A DNA stretch of 64,000 nt from GCA-2683825 sp965662355 (GCA_965662355.1 CBFIHP010000016.1:1-64000); one strand, 5' to 3'. Numbered from the stretch's first letter, positions 33,978 through 43,594 are shown. Numbers and translations: made by a program. Notes: generated by a model not told the origin, from the sequence alone.

Positions 33978-35422
33978 CACTGGGCAGGGATCTTGATCAA
34001 CGTGTAGTACGCCTCGGGATGCAGGAGCTGGGCGCCTCCGTTCGAAAGCACACCGCTCAGATGCATCTCGTGCACGTATCCAGCCCGCAAGGGGGTCACC
34101 TTGATCCGACACGAGATGGCGTCGGGGAAGGCGATACTCTCGACCCGCACGTCCTGCTTATCCATCTCGGCACTTCCGTAGGAGGCGTGCAGCTCGTAGG
34201 TGTAGCTCTCCATCCGGAAAGAGTCCTTGTCGAGTGTCTCGCGCTTCACGGGTTGCGTGAAGATGAGCTCGAAGCCCTCCGGTGTCGCCGTGACGGTCTT
34301 GATCTCGAAGGGCATGCGCCCGCGCCAGCGAATACGTTGCAGGCCCTGTTGGGCTAGGCCCTTCGAGCCCCAACCGCGTTCGGACATACCGACCAGAAGC
34401 GTACTGTCCGCGCCCCAGGCGACCCGGATGACACCGCTCGCGAGCTGGCCGCGGAAGGGATAGCACGCACCCTGCCAGTGCCCGTCGACTTTTTCGAGCG
34501 AGGTGCGCATGACCCACGCGTGGTGTTGATCGCCGACGAAGAGCTGGCCGCCAAAGGGCCCGAAAGCTCCCTCGGTTTCGTCCCAGACGAGTCCCGAAGG
34601 GGACTTGCCCATCTTGTCGTAGGGGAACCACACGGCCGGCAGCTTGAAGGTCGGGATCTCGGCTGGCACCTCGGGCATCAGGCGTCCGTCGGGCGGTTGC
34701 GGGGGGATCGGATACGTCCATTCCTTGCGCTCGCAGGAGAACGTGCCCCAGGGATGACCGTGAAAGTCGCCGGGCTCGACGTGGGACAGCTTGGAAGCGC
34801 CACACCACTCGCCCTGGTTGTCCGTGTAGAAGATCTCGCCCGCGGGACTGTTCTGGATACCGGCCGGCGAACGCAAACCGCAGGCGATCGGTTTCCAGGA
34901 TCCGTCGAAGCCGATCGAGAAGGTGTACCCGCGCCAGTCGGCGCGACCGAACGGTTCGCCTCCAAACGGCTTGTTCATCGTGATCCACATGCGGCCATCG
35001 GGACCGATGCGCGGACCGAAGTTGTATTCGTGATAGTTGCCGCTTATTGGCCACGCGTCGCAGATGGTCTCCAGCTCGTCCATCATGTCATCGCCGTCGA
35101 CATCGCGCATGCGCGAGAGTTCGCCGCGCTGGACGCAATAGATCCAGCCCTCGTGGACCAAGAGGCCCAGGGGTTCGTGCAGGCCTTCGGCCCACAGCTT
35201 GTACGAGACGTCCGATCCATCGCCGTAGGCGTTGTTCACGATGAAGACCTCGCCGCGTCGCGTGCAGATCAACGGGCGTCCGTCGGGCAGCAAGGCGATG
35301 CCGCCGACCTCGAGGATCTGGTCTTTTCCTGCGGGGAGAGAGATGACCTCGTAGAAGTCGTTCTCGACGGGACCGTCTTCGGAGAGGGCGGTGGGAACGA
35401 GTGCGAGAAGTAGTGCGATCAC
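33977..35422 (-). CDS. Exported beta-propeller, sorbosone-dehydrogenase-like
   Basis: A 481-residue protein with a short signal peptide (GTG start; MIALLLALVPTALSE). The body is a six-bladed-propeller protein of the glucose/sorbosone-dehydrogenase-like or PVC-type membrane-bound dehydrogenase group (GIALLPDGRPLICTRRGEVF, PDGRMWITMNKPFGG, GLRSPAGIQNSPAGEIFYTDNQ, FVGDQHHAWVMR). The last ~130 residues form an extra domain. The GTG overlaps the cytochrome gene stop as GTGA. In PVC-group bacteria such propellers often sit beside multi-haem cytochromes, as here. A redox or sugar-binding role is likely. Confidence 0.75.
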   Translation of the reverse strand: MIALLLALVPTALSEDGPVENDFYEVISLPAGKDQILEVGGIALLPDGRPLICTRRGEVFIVNNAYGDGSDVSYKLWAEGLHEPLGLLVHEGWIYCVQRGELSRMRDVDGDDMMDELETICDAWPISGNYHEYNFGPRIGPDGRMWITMNKPFGGEPFGRADWRGYTFSIGFDGSWKPIACGLRSPAGIQNSPAGEIFYTDNQGEWCGASKLSHVEPGDFHGHPWGTFSCERKEWTYPIPPQPPDGRLMPEVPAEIPTFKLPAVWFPYDKMGKSPSGLVWDETEGAFGPFGGQLFVGDQHHAWVMRTSLEKVDGHWQGACYPFRGQLASGVIRVAWGADSTLLVGMSERGWGSKGLAQQGLQRIRWRGRMPFEIKTVTATPEGFELIFTQPVKRETLDKDSFRMESYTYELHASYGSAEMDKQDVRVESIAFPDAISCRIKVTPLRAGYVHEMHLSGVLSNGGAQLLHPEAYYTLIKIPAQ

Positions 35423-38103
35423 CAGGAAACCTCCACCGAAAAGTCTGCCGAATAGGATTCGCCATCACGTTGGAAAGAAACGGGGATGAGCGTATCTCTG
35501 CCCTCGACGAGAAGCTGTGCGCCGGCGACGGTGACGCGCGTTTTCGCATCGGCAGCATCGGGTTGCGTCATGGCCCGAAAGTAGAGTCCATCCTCGCGCG
35601 TCGAGGAATGCAGCTGGAACTTGCGCAGCAGCGTGCCGCCGTCCTTGCCGAGCTTGGGGATGATCCGCTCTTCGATCTCGATCGATCCCAGCGCATAGCG
35701 GAAAATCGGGCGACGATCCTCGTCGAATCGTCTCCCCAGTACGCGATAGCCGCCCTCGGGGCCCATCGTCTGGGGCCACCGAGCCGAGGCTTCGGAAAGC
35801 CGTGCAAAGGGAGGGCCGGAGGGAAACTCCAGCACCTCCTCGCCATCGGGCCCCTCCAGTTCACCGGCGCGGCCGTGCCAGGTGCCGCGTGCGTTGAAGA
35901 AGCGCCCGCGCCAGGCCAGAGCCAGGCGTGAGTTCTGCACGTCGAAGGCCGCGTGGATGCGTTCGGGATAGCCGATGAAGAGTGTGCGCGGACTCAGGCC
36001 GTCAGCAAAGACGCTGACCAGTGTCGGGCGGTGCGCGGCGTCGAGTTCGTAGTCGCTATCCTGCGCGATCAAGCCCTCGGGAAGCGGCATCGAACTGCCG
36101 AGTGCCAGATAGGTCCAGATGGCATCGATCTGCTGTGCGGGGTCACCGTCGAAGACATCGGCGACCGGGCTCTTGCCGTCGGTCCAGAAGGTCGGCATCC
36201 GCGTGTTCATGTTGATCGCGATCGGATCGAGCAAGAGCTGCTTGAACCAGGCCGGCTTGATGCGCTCGTGCACGCGCGCGAGATCGACGGCGGGGACGCC
36301 CAGTGAGGGATAGCCCGCCAGGTCGTGGCATTGAATGCAGCCCAGCCCACCCGTACCGACCAACCTGCGTCCGATCGGAACCAGTTCGACATCGAAGTCG
36401 GGCTCGACCAGATCCGCGGCAGATGCATCGAGCTCCTGGAAGAGCCGTGTGAAACGCTCGGCGTCCTCGGGAAAGGCGGGCATGCGCGTGCGCATGTAGG
36501 GGCGTGAACGCGCGCCGTCGCGGATGACCTCATGCATCCATTCCGTGTGCAGCTTCGAGCCGGCTCCATCGAGGTGCGGCGGTATTCGCCCTTCGTCACC
36601 GAGCTCGGCGTGGGAGTCGACCTGGAAATAGGCCATGCGTTCGCGCGTCGGGCCGCCGGTTCCATCGCGCAGGTGGCACTGAATGCAACCCTTGTGCTCC
36701 ATCAGCGCGGCCAGGTGTTCTTTCGGCGCAGGCGTCGCGCGCTTGCCCTCCAGAAGCTGAACGAAGAGATCGCGCGTTGTCGCGTTCATCTCGTACCGGG
36801 GCAACCCCGCGCGCGGTGTGGGGGCGAGGCAGCCTCCCGCGTTTGCTCGCAAGGCTCGCAAGGGCTTGGCCGGGCGGTGTGTGCCTTCGGCGTCGTGACA
36901 GGCCGCGCAGCCGAGGGCGGAGAGAAAGCGAGGGTCGCCTTTGCCGCCTGCGTTCGTCGTCGCTTCGGGTTCGTTGACGGAGATGCGCTTGTGCGAGAGA
37001 GCGCTTGCGGGAAGCAGCTCGCGCGCGACCCCAGGGCCTTCCCAATAGACTGCCAACTCGGCACCACCGGTGTGTTCGAAGAAGCCGATCTCGATGGCGT
37101 GCTTGCCGGTCTCGAGGCGCAGGCGTTCTTGCTTTTCCTGGGGGCCGTGCAGGCCGGCGTTGTTGACCACGACCTCGTTGTTGATCCAGAGCCAGGACCC
37201 ATCGTCCGAGACGGTCGTGAACGTGTAGAAGCCCGTTGTCGGAACCTCGACGAAACCACGGAAGCGAAAGGCGTAGTTGTCCTCGCGTTGATCGATGAGA
37301 ATCGGCGTCGGTGTGACCCCGCGGCGCACGATCGCGTTGCCCTCGGCTTGCAGGTCGTACGAGGTAAAGCGGCCTTCGTAGTACTCGTAGAGAAGGCCCT
37401 CGCCGGACTCGATCTCCGCTCCGGAGCGACCCATCTCCTCGAACCAGATGTAGTTGGCGAGCAGCTGGGCCTCTCCGTCTTCGAGGGGCAACGCAGGTGC
37501 GTGGCCGACGGATGAAGCCAGGTAGGGAGCGAGTCCATTGGAAACGAACTTGTCACCGAGGTCGGGGAAGGGCGAGCGCTCGGAATCGGAGCTGAACAGC
37601 TCCTCGAACTCCCACAGCTTCTGCTCGAGGGTCTCGAAGTCCTCGAAGGGTGCATGGCAGGCGATGCAGCCCGCAGCGTGATAAAGCTGTCGCCCGGCCT
37701 CGAGCGCGGTCAGGTCCAGTTCGATCGATGAGCCCTCGAGGGCCGTCGAGCGGAAGTAAGCGGCCAATCCGGCGCGTGCGGATTCGGACTGGTCCGCGTC
37801 TTGTGGTAAGGGAGGGGCGGGCGTGCGCTCGGTCGCGTGGGCCCGCGCGATGTACTCCGTGACGAAGCCCGAGCGATACCAACCCTGCGTCAGTGACGGT
37901 GCGTGGGGAATCAACCCGAGTCCTCGTTCGTCCGCCAGCTCGTGGCAGGCTGCGCACGAATAGGCTTCCGCGAGAGCCCAGGTGGGGACATTCTCTCTCT
38001 TCTCTTCGCCTTTGGCCTGGCCATCTCCATGTGGAGAAGGGCCCGGCAGGCCAGAGGATGCCACGAACAAGGCGGGGAGAGAGAGGAGCTCGGAGATAGC
38101 CAT
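35419..38103 (-). CDS. Five-haem c-type cytochrome with PA14 domain
   Basis: An 894-residue exported protein. Five CxxCH haem-c sites are at residues 50-54, 146-150, 399-403, 473-477 and 589-593, with likely axial Met residues in RMPAF and RMPTF. A PA14 carbohydrate-binding-like domain (about 234-370, LLYEYYEGRFTSYDL to AVYWEGPG) is inserted between the second and third haem. The C-terminal ~250 residues hold no haem and are beta-rich. The N-terminus (LLSLPALFVASSG) is a short signal-like segment. The likely role is periplasmic electron transfer linked to a carbohydrate; the neighbouring propeller and sulfatase support glycan use. Confidence 0.9.
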   Translation of the reverse strand: MAISELLSLPALFVASSGLPGPSPHGDGQAKGEEKRENVPTWALAEAYSCAACHELADERGLGLIPHAPSLTQGWYRSGFVTEYIARAHATERTPAPPLPQDADQSESARAGLAAYFRSTALEGSSIELDLTALEAGRQLYHAAGCIACHAPFEDFETLEQKLWEFEELFSSDSERSPFPDLGDKFVSNGLAPYLASSVGHAPALPLEDGEAQLLANYIWFEEMGRSGAEIESGEGLLYEYYEGRFTSYDLQAEGNAIVRRGVTPTPILIDQREDNYAFRFRGFVEVPTTGFYTFTTVSDDGSWLWINNEVVVNNAGLHGPQEKQERLRLETGKHAIEIGFFEHTGGAELAVYWEGPGVARELLPASALSHKRISVNEPEATTNAGGKGDPRFLSALGCAACHDAEGTHRPAKPLRALRANAGGCLAPTPRAGLPRYEMNATTRDLFVQLLEGKRATPAPKEHLAALMEHKGCIQCHLRDGTGGPTRERMAYFQVDSHAELGDEGRIPPHLDGAGSKLHTEWMHEVIRDGARSRPYMRTRMPAFPEDAERFTRLFQELDASAADLVEPDFDVELVPIGRRLVGTGGLGCIQCHDLAGYPSLGVPAVDLARVHERIKPAWFKQLLLDPIAINMNTRMPTFWTDGKSPVADVFDGDPAQQIDAIWTYLALGSSMPLPEGLIAQDSDYELDAAHRPTLVSVFADGLSPRTLFIGYPERIHAAFDVQNSRLALAWRGRFFNARGTWHGRAGELEGPDGEEVLEFPSGPPFARLSEASARWPQTMGPEGGYRVLGRRFDEDRRPIFRYALGSIEIEERIIPKLGKDGGTLLRKFQLHSSTREDGLYFRAMTQPDAADAKTRVTVAGAQLLVEGRDTLIPVSFQRDGESYSADFSVEVSW

Positions 38104-38271
38104 GGCCGGGCAGTCTACACGGCCGGCGATGGCTGCGGGAAACCGTCGTGGCAGCCATCCTTTTCAGGGCCAGCCCTGCATTCATTTCTCGAGGCGAATT
38201 CCCGGAACCTGAACTCGAGAGTCCGGTTGATGATCTGCCGATAGACACCGAGCCCCAGCCCTGCGCACAAA

Positions 38272-39246
38272 ATGTCACGAATGCACTCTCTGCTCGCCCT
38301 CGCCTTGCTCGGGACCTCGTTCCATTCTCAGCTCTTTGCCGAAGTCGAGCGAACCGAGACGACGGAGGGGGCTCGAATCGCCTGGTACACGACCTGGCAA
38401 GAAGGACTGGCGGAGGCCAAGCGCACGAATCGCCCGATCATGCTTCATTCCGCGGCACCGCAATGCAGCGGCGTTCCTGGAATGTGGTGACCGGGGTATC
38501 GCAAAGCGGAGAGGAGTTTCCTCTCCCAAGAAGCGGTGGTCACCGCGTCGCGCGATTGGGTTTGCATTCGCCCGGCTACCTACGAGAGTGAGATCGAGGC
38601 TGCGATCTTGAAACGCCTCTTCCGTACGCGTTCCGGCGAGCTGGAGAACACGGTCTTCGCACTCCTGGATCCCAACGGCAAGCGCATCACGCGCGGCGGG
38701 CGCAGTCCTTCTTTTGTGTTCGCTGACGCGGCCGACATGGCCACGGAGATGCTGCGGATCGCAAAGGACTTTAAACCAAAGAAGGTTGCGCGTGATCTGC
38801 CGACGATCGCTGATGTGCGTCTCGGACTCAACGTCGCCGCGTGCGACAACGTGCCATTGGTCGTCGCTTGGGCGAAGAACGCCAAGGGTCTCCCAGCACT
38901 ACGAGCCAAGCTGGCGCAGGCCGCCTGGGATACCGGCATCGTCGGCCGCGCCCACTACGTCATTGCACATGAAACGGAGGGACAGGTTGGTGTCAGCGAG
39001 GTCGCGGAATTCGAAGGCAAGCTGGGTGTCTATGTGGTCGTCCCCGATGCTTACGGCCTGGAAGGCCGGGTTCTCGAATATCTGAGCTCGAAGAAGGAAC
39101 TTGCTGCGGGTCTCCGCGAGGCCCTGGGGCGCTACGAACCCGTCACGAAGAACGACCGCCGGCATGTGCGCGAGGGCAAGCGCAAGGGGCTCGACTGGGA
39201 GTCCGAGCTGCCCGTTACGGGCCCGCAGGAACGCCGCCGTCGTTGA
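38272..39246 (+). CDS. Thioredoxin-like exported protein with in-frame TGA (selenoprotein candidate)
   Basis: A signal peptide (HSLLALALLGTSFHSQLFAE) is followed by a thioredoxin-like entry, AWYTTWQEGLAEAKRTNRPI and APQCSGVPGMW. Then a single TGA at 38488-38490 interrupts the same reading frame, which continues open for 251 codons (PGYRKAERSFLSQEAVVT onward) to 39246. Both parts have normal codon use, and no frameshift is needed. A hairpin 25 bases after the TGA fits the bacterial SECIS pattern, so the TGA may encode selenocysteine six residues after the cysteine in APQCSG. The alternative is a recent nonsense mutation, for example CGA or TGG to TGA. No sel genes are visible in the window. 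If read through, the protein is 324 residues. Confidence 0.6.
38508..38526 (+). promoter_or_regulatory. Candidate bacterial SECIS hairpin
   Basis: GGAGAGG (38508-38514) pairs perfectly with CCTCTCC (38520-38526). The A at 38515 can also pair with T at 38519, which leaves a GTT loop. The apical loop starts 24-25 bases after the TGA. Bacterial SECIS elements usually have a loop 16-37 bases after the UGA with a G among its first two bases, and this fits. It lies inside the coding frame, so the pairing also constrains codons. Confidence 0.4.
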
Positions 39247-39267
39247 GGCGTGATCGAGGAACCCGTA

Positions 39268-40713
39268 TCAGCGTTCCGAAGAATCGGAATCGTCCGCGTA
39301 GCCAAGAGCCCGCAACCGCGCCCGTTGTTCCTGATCGAGCTGCAGTGGGACCGGATCGACATTTTTCCGCTGGGTTTGCATCCAGGCATCGAGATAAGCC
39401 CTCAACCTGCGCGCCTCCGGTGGTTGGTTCTCGAACAGATTGGTCGTCTCCCCCGGATCCGCCTCGAGGTCGTAGAACTCGTACAACGGTGGCACGTACG
39501 GCAAGCGCGCGGTCTTGCGGCGCGAGTGGATCAACTTGTGCGTGTCCGTGCGCAATGACCAACGCGATAGAAAGCGCTGGCTGGAGCTGAAGCTGCGTGT
39601 TTCGTCGGGTGAGCTCGTCGGGTCGAGGTAGGGGAGCAGGCTCTTGCCGTCGAAGGACTCGGGAATCGCCAGGCCTGCCAGTTGCAGGATCGTGGGGGCG
39701 ATGTCGATCGACTCCGCCAGGGGCGCGATTCGTTGGTTCGTATGGGAAGCGGCCTTCGAGTCCGGGAGCTTGACGATCAAAGGCACGTGCAGGATCTCGT
39801 CATACAGCGTCCACCCGTGTCCCTCCATCGATCCGTGGTCGTCGAGCTCTTCCCCGTGGTCGCTGGTGAAGACGACCAGCGTATCGTCCATCATTCCGCG
39901 CGACTCCAGGCCGTCGAAGAGGCGTTTCAGCTGGCGGTCGGTGAATCGTATTTCTCCGTCGTAGAGTGCCGTTACCTGCTTCAGCATCGACGTGGGAATA
40001 CGCTGGGGCTCGTTTTGAACGGCCAGGATGTACGGCTGCAGCGTGGTGTGCTTGCCCACGGTGAGATCCTCGGCGGCCGTGGGATCGAAACGCCGCGCGT
40101 CTTCGATCGGAGGAGCGTAGTCCAGGTGCGGATCGAACAGGTGCACGAAGAGGAAGTACGGAGATGCGAGCCCCTGGCCGAACCCCTCGAGGATCGAATC
40201 CACCGCCACATCCGCGCGCGTGACGTGTTCGGCGTGCTGGACATCGCGCTTGTCCGGAGGGGGAATGAACTGGCGATACAGATCGAAACCGCGGCCGAAG
40301 CCGTACTTCTCGTCGAGAAAGGCCCACGTCACGAAGCCATAGGTGTGATACCCGGCCGCTTTCAGTTCTTCCGTGAGAGTCGGTATCGAGGCCGACAATG
40401 ACAGTTCGGGCGTTTCGACGCCGTGATTGTGTGGATAGCGCCCCGTGAAGAGACTCATGTGCGAGGCCAGCGTCCAGGAAGATTGGGCGAAGGCGTTCTC
40501 GAAAACGATGCCCTCGGTGGCCAGCGAATCGAGGAAGGGCGACGTGTCATGGGCGTAGCCATAGCAGCCCAGGTGATCCGCGCGCAACGTGTCGACCGAG
40601 ATCAGCACGATGTTCGGTAGTTCCGTTGCCTCTTCGCTCGAGCAGCCCAAGAGGAATCCGGCGGAGATCGCGATCCCCAATACCACCCTGGTGCGCCGGT
40701 TTCGTCTATCCAT
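39268..40713 (-). CDS. Sulfatase-superfamily lipoprotein with Thr in place of formylglycine Cys
   Basis: A 481-residue lipoprotein: signal sequence ending at the lipobox LLGC (C24). It is an alkaline-phosphatase-superfamily hydrolase: VDTLRADHLG gives the first metal ligands, and FTSDHGEELDDHGSMEGHG gives the second set. The place of the CxPxR motif holds SSWTLASHMSLFTG, so the nucleophile position is T81 and not a formylglycine cysteine. This W-T-L-x-S-H form is common in sulfatase-like proteins of uncertain specificity. It is probably not an ordinary sulfatase; a phosphodiesterase or phosphonate-type activity is possible. The gene lies two bases past the DCC-type gene. Confidence 0.85.
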   Translation of the reverse strand: MDRRNRRTRVVLGIAISAGFLLGCSSEEATELPNIVLISVDTLRADHLGCYGYAHDTSPFLDSLATEGIVFENAFAQSSWTLASHMSLFTGRYPHNHGVETPELSLSASIPTLTEELKAAGYHTYGFVTWAFLDEKYGFGRGFDLYRQFIPPPDKRDVQHAEHVTRADVAVDSILEGFGQGLASPYFLFVHLFDPHLDYAPPIEDARRFDPTAAEDLTVGKHTTLQPYILAVQNEPQRIPTSMLKQVTALYDGEIRFTDRQLKRLFDGLESRGMMDDTLVVFTSDHGEELDDHGSMEGHGWTLYDEILHVPLIVKLPDSKAASHTNQRIAPLAESIDIAPTILQLAGLAIPESFDGKSLLPYLDPTSSPDETRSFSSSQRFLSRWSLRTDTHKLIHSRRKTARLPYVPPLYEFYDLEADPGETTNLFENQPPEARRLRAYLDAWMQTQRKNVDPVPLQLDQEQRARLRALGYADDSDSSER

Positions 40714-40715
40714 GA

Positions 40716-41633
40716 TCAGGGAAGGAAGCGGCTTCCAAGATGCGGCGGAACCAGCGGGCAGAGTCCTTCGGGCTTCGCGAACAGGGCCTTGCGCCAGCGT
40801 GCGATCGTTGCGTAGCCGAAATCCCGCAGCGGGCGCGGAATGCAGAGCACCAGCTGCCCGAGCATGCGCCAGTACCCACCGAGCCCACAGAGAATCCAGC
40901 CCGTGGCGCTGGACTGCACGAGACAAACACCATCGGCTCGCTGCAGTACGAAACTATCCGGCATGCTGGCCCGGACCTCGGTCGGCACGCGCTCCTCGAA
41001 GGTGGGGCCTTGCAACGGCGCGAAGCGGAACGAAGTCCCGTCCCGGTCTTCCGACAGGCACAGGCGTACGAAGCGATGGCAAAGGCCGCAGTTTCCGTCG
41101 TAGTAGGCGATCTCCGGTTCCGCGGCGCGTCGCGGAGCCAACCAGCGCGGATCGAAGGCGAAGGCCAGGAACACGAGCCAGCCGAAGCGAAAGCCGAGGC
41201 CCGGCTCAGCAGCACCGGATCCATCCAGAGCTCGCAGCCATACGGCCGTTTCGATTCCGATGACACCCAGGAAGAGCCCTTGCCACAGCCTCGGGATCCA
41301 GTTGGAGAGCCGCCAACCCCCGCCCGGATCGGGCCGCCCGCGAGCGCCCCACGAGCCGTAGGGCTTCTCGGGCACGAAGGCCTGGGTGACGAGCAGCGCC
41401 TCCAGCAGGAAATCCTGCAGAGCGGGCGTCGAGAGCCCCCAGCTCGAGGCCAGAGCGATGGCCGCGATACGCGGAAAGATGCCGACGCCAAAGAGGAGCG
41501 CTGCGAGCAATTCGAAGCCTGTGATTACGAGTGCTGCCGAACCGGGCTGTACGGCACTGACGATCCGAACGGCGAGGTAGCTCGCCAGTAGACCCCGACA
41601 CAGGCTGTAGTGCCCGCCGGTCCAGGCGCTCAC
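40716..41633 (-). CDS. Membrane protein with C-terminal DCC/DUF393 thiol-oxidoreductase-like domain
   Basis: A 305-residue protein. About five hydrophobic segments make up residues 1-165. The C-terminal part has the DUF393 (DCC) motif AYYDGNCGLCHRFVRL, with a C-x2-C pair as in thiol-disulfide oxidoreductases. The start is GTG 41633, overlapping the ABC-F stop as GTGA, with GGGAG about 9 bases upstream. A longer open frame extends to 42998 inside the ABC-F gene and has no domain. The likely role is membrane redox or thiol chemistry; the substrate is unknown. Confidence 0.8.
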   Translation of the reverse strand: MSAWTGGHYSLCRGLLASYLAVRIVSAVQPGSAALVITGFELLAALLFGVGIFPRIAAIALASSWGLSTPALQDFLLEALLVTQAFVPEKPYGSWGARGRPDPGGGWRLSNWIPRLWQGLFLGVIGIETAVWLRALDGSGAAEPGLGFRFGWLVFLAFAFDPRWLAPRRAAEPEIAYYDGNCGLCHRFVRLCLSEDRDGTSFRFAPLQGPTFEERVPTEVRASMPDSFVLQRADGVCLVQSSATGWILCGLGGYWRMLGQLVLCIPRPLRDFGYATIARWRKALFAKPEGLCPLVPPHLGSRFLP

Positions 41634-43594
41634 CCGTACTGCTCCCACTCGCGATTCTTGTCCTCGAGATCGCGTTCCACTTCGGCCAGCTGGAATTGTG
41701 TTTCGCGCAGCTCGTCGGGGTTCTTGTAGATCTCCTCGGAGGTCATGGCGGCGAGGAGTTTCTCGCGTTTGCCCTCGAGCCTGATGATCGTGTCCTCGAG
41801 CTTCTTCAGGGCCCAGGGATTGCGCTTCTTGTCGTCCTTCTCCCTCGGGCCCTTTTTCTTCCCGTCCCTCTTTTGGCCCTCTTTCTTTTTGCCTTGGGAG
41901 CTCTTTTGCTTGCGGATCTTCTCCTCTTCGGCCCGGCGCCTTTCCTTCTCCTTCGCGAGCTTGGCGACCTTCGCTGCATCCGCGCTCTGGGCTTCCGCCT
42001 CGAGCGCTCGTTTGTACTCGGAGTAGTTGCCGCGGAAGCTGCGCAGTGTGCCGTCCCGAACCTCGACGATGCGATGCACGAGGTCGTCCAGGAACGTCCG
42101 GTCGTGGCTGATGATGACCAGCGCTCCAGGAAATTCCGACATCCACTCCTCGAGTGCAGTTCGCCCAGCAAGATCCAGGTGGTTGGTAGGCTCGTCCATG
42201 GCCAGCCACGATGGGCCGGTCAAGACCAGTTTCGCGATCGACAACCGTGCGCGTTCGCCGCCCGAGAGGCTCTTGATGTCCAGGTCGATCTCGGCGCCGC
42301 GGAAAAGAAACCTCGCCAGGTGCGAGCGAATCTCCATGTCCGTCATCTGCGGGTGATCGCGGCGAATCTCCTCGTACGGTGTGCCCGTGTCGTCGAGGTT
42401 CTTCGTCTCCTGGTCGTAGTAACTGCAGATCGCCTTGTAGCCCTTGCGAATCTCGCCTTTGCGCGGTGCCATGACCCCGGCGATCGTCTTCAGTAGCGTG
42501 GATTTTCCCGAGCCGTTCGGCCCGATGATTCCGATGCGTTCGCCGCGGCCGAGACGGAACGAAGCATCGCGCACCAGCACGTTGTCTCCATAGCCCAGTT
42601 CCAATCCGTCGACCTCGAGGACCTGTTCGCCGCCCCGTTCGACCTTCGCCATGCGGATCGTGGGTTTGCGCACGTCGTTGTACGGGCGTTCCAGGCGTTG
42701 GACGTTGGACAAGCGCTTGCGTTTGCCCTTCGCCTCGCCCGTGCGCTGGCTGCCCATGTGCTTCTTGATGAAGGCCTCTTCCTTGCGCAGATATTCCTGC
42801 TGCTGTTCCCACTGGCGGTTTGCGTCGCGGAAACGTTCCTCCTTCAATTCGACGTAGCGCGAGTAGTTGCCCGGGTAGCGCTGCAGCAACCCCTGTTCGA
42901 CCTCGACGATGACGTCGGTGACTTGATCCAGCAGGCGACGGTCGTGGCTGACCAGGAGTACGGCACTCTTCATCTCGGACAGCCAGCTCTCGATCCATTC
43001 GATGCCGGCGAGATCCAGGTGGTTCGTGGGCTCGTCCAGAAGCAGGAGATCGGGGGCCGAGATCAGCTCGCGCGCCATGGCCGTACGCGATTTCTCACCG
43101 CCCGAAAGCGTGTTCGGGTCTCGTTCCCACAAGGACTCGGCCAAACCGATGCCAGACAGAACCGTCTCGACCTGTCGTTCGGCTTCCCAACCACCCAGGA
43201 ACTCCATGCGCGCCGTCTTCTCGCCGTGGCGCTTGATGATCGCGTCCAGCTCGTCGCCCTCGACCTCGCCCATCTTGATGGACAGCGCTTCCAGTTCTTG
43301 TTCGAGTTCACGGACCTCGCGCAGCCCTTCCTCGACGTACGCGCGCACGCTCGTGCCCGGGGCGAACTCGGGCCGCTGGACGACGTAGCCCATGCGGGCG
43401 CTCCTCGAGATCTGGATCGAGCCTCCGTCGAGGTGCTCCTCGCCCTCGATCAGGCGTAGAAGCGTCGTCTTGCCCTCGCCGTTGCGCCCGACGATCCCGA
43501 CTTTCTCGCTGTTGTCGACGCGGAGACTGCCGCCGCGCAGGATCTCCTGCGAGCCGAGGATCTTCTGGAGATTGGTGATGTGGAGGATGGTCAT
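41630..43594 (-). CDS. ABC-F family ATPase (Uup/EttA-like)
   Basis: A 654-residue soluble protein with two ABC domains. The first Walker A reads GRNGEGKTT (so Ala is replaced by Glu), with LSGGEKSRTAMAR and LLLDEPTNHLDL. The second has GPNGSGKST, LSGGERARLSIAK and AMDEPTNHLDL. A linker with a basic, charged region lies between the domains. The C-terminal ~110 residues are Lys/Glu-rich coiled coil like that of Uup. ABC-F proteins act on the ribosome rather than in transport. I chose ATG 43594 because family homology starts at MTILHITNLQ. Confidence 0.92.
   Translation of the reverse strand: MTILHITNLQKILGSQEILRGGSLRVDNSEKVGIVGRNGEGKTTLLRLIEGEEHLDGGSIQISRSARMGYVVQRPEFAPGTSVRAYVEEGLREVRELEQELEALSIKMGEVEGDELDAIIKRHGEKTARMEFLGGWEAERQVETVLSGIGLAESLWERDPNTLSGGEKSRTAMARELISAPDLLLLDEPTNHLDLAGIEWIESWLSEMKSAVLLVSHDRRLLDQVTDVIVEVEQGLLQRYPGNYSRYVELKEERFRDANRQWEQQQEYLRKEEAFIKKHMGSQRTGEAKGKRKRLSNVQRLERPYNDVRKPTIRMAKVERGGEQVLEVDGLELGYGDNVLVRDASFRLGRGERIGIIGPNGSGKSTLLKTIAGVMAPRKGEIRKGYKAICSYYDQETKNLDDTGTPYEEIRRDHPQMTDMEIRSHLARFLFRGAEIDLDIKSLSGGERARLSIAKLVLTGPSWLAMDEPTNHLDLAGRTALEEWMSEFPGALVIISHDRTFLDDLVHRIVEVRDGTLRSFRGNYSEYKRALEAEAQSADAAKVAKLAKEKERRRAEEEKIRKQKSSQGKKKEGQKRDGKKKGPREKDDKKRNPWALKKLEDTIIRLEGKREKLLAAMTSEEIYKNPDELRETQFQLAEVERDLEDKNREWEQYG

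Noticed and set aside
38488..38490. TGA read as a sense codon throughout the genome (code change)
   Set aside because: Many clearly complete genes here (lepA, speD, the ABC-F gene, the crotonase) end with TGA at the expected length.
40716..42998. Long frame extending the DCC-type gene into the ABC-F gene
   Set aside because: The extension is out of frame within the conserved ABC-F gene and is Arg/Gly-rich, typical of a shadow. The real start is GTG 41633.
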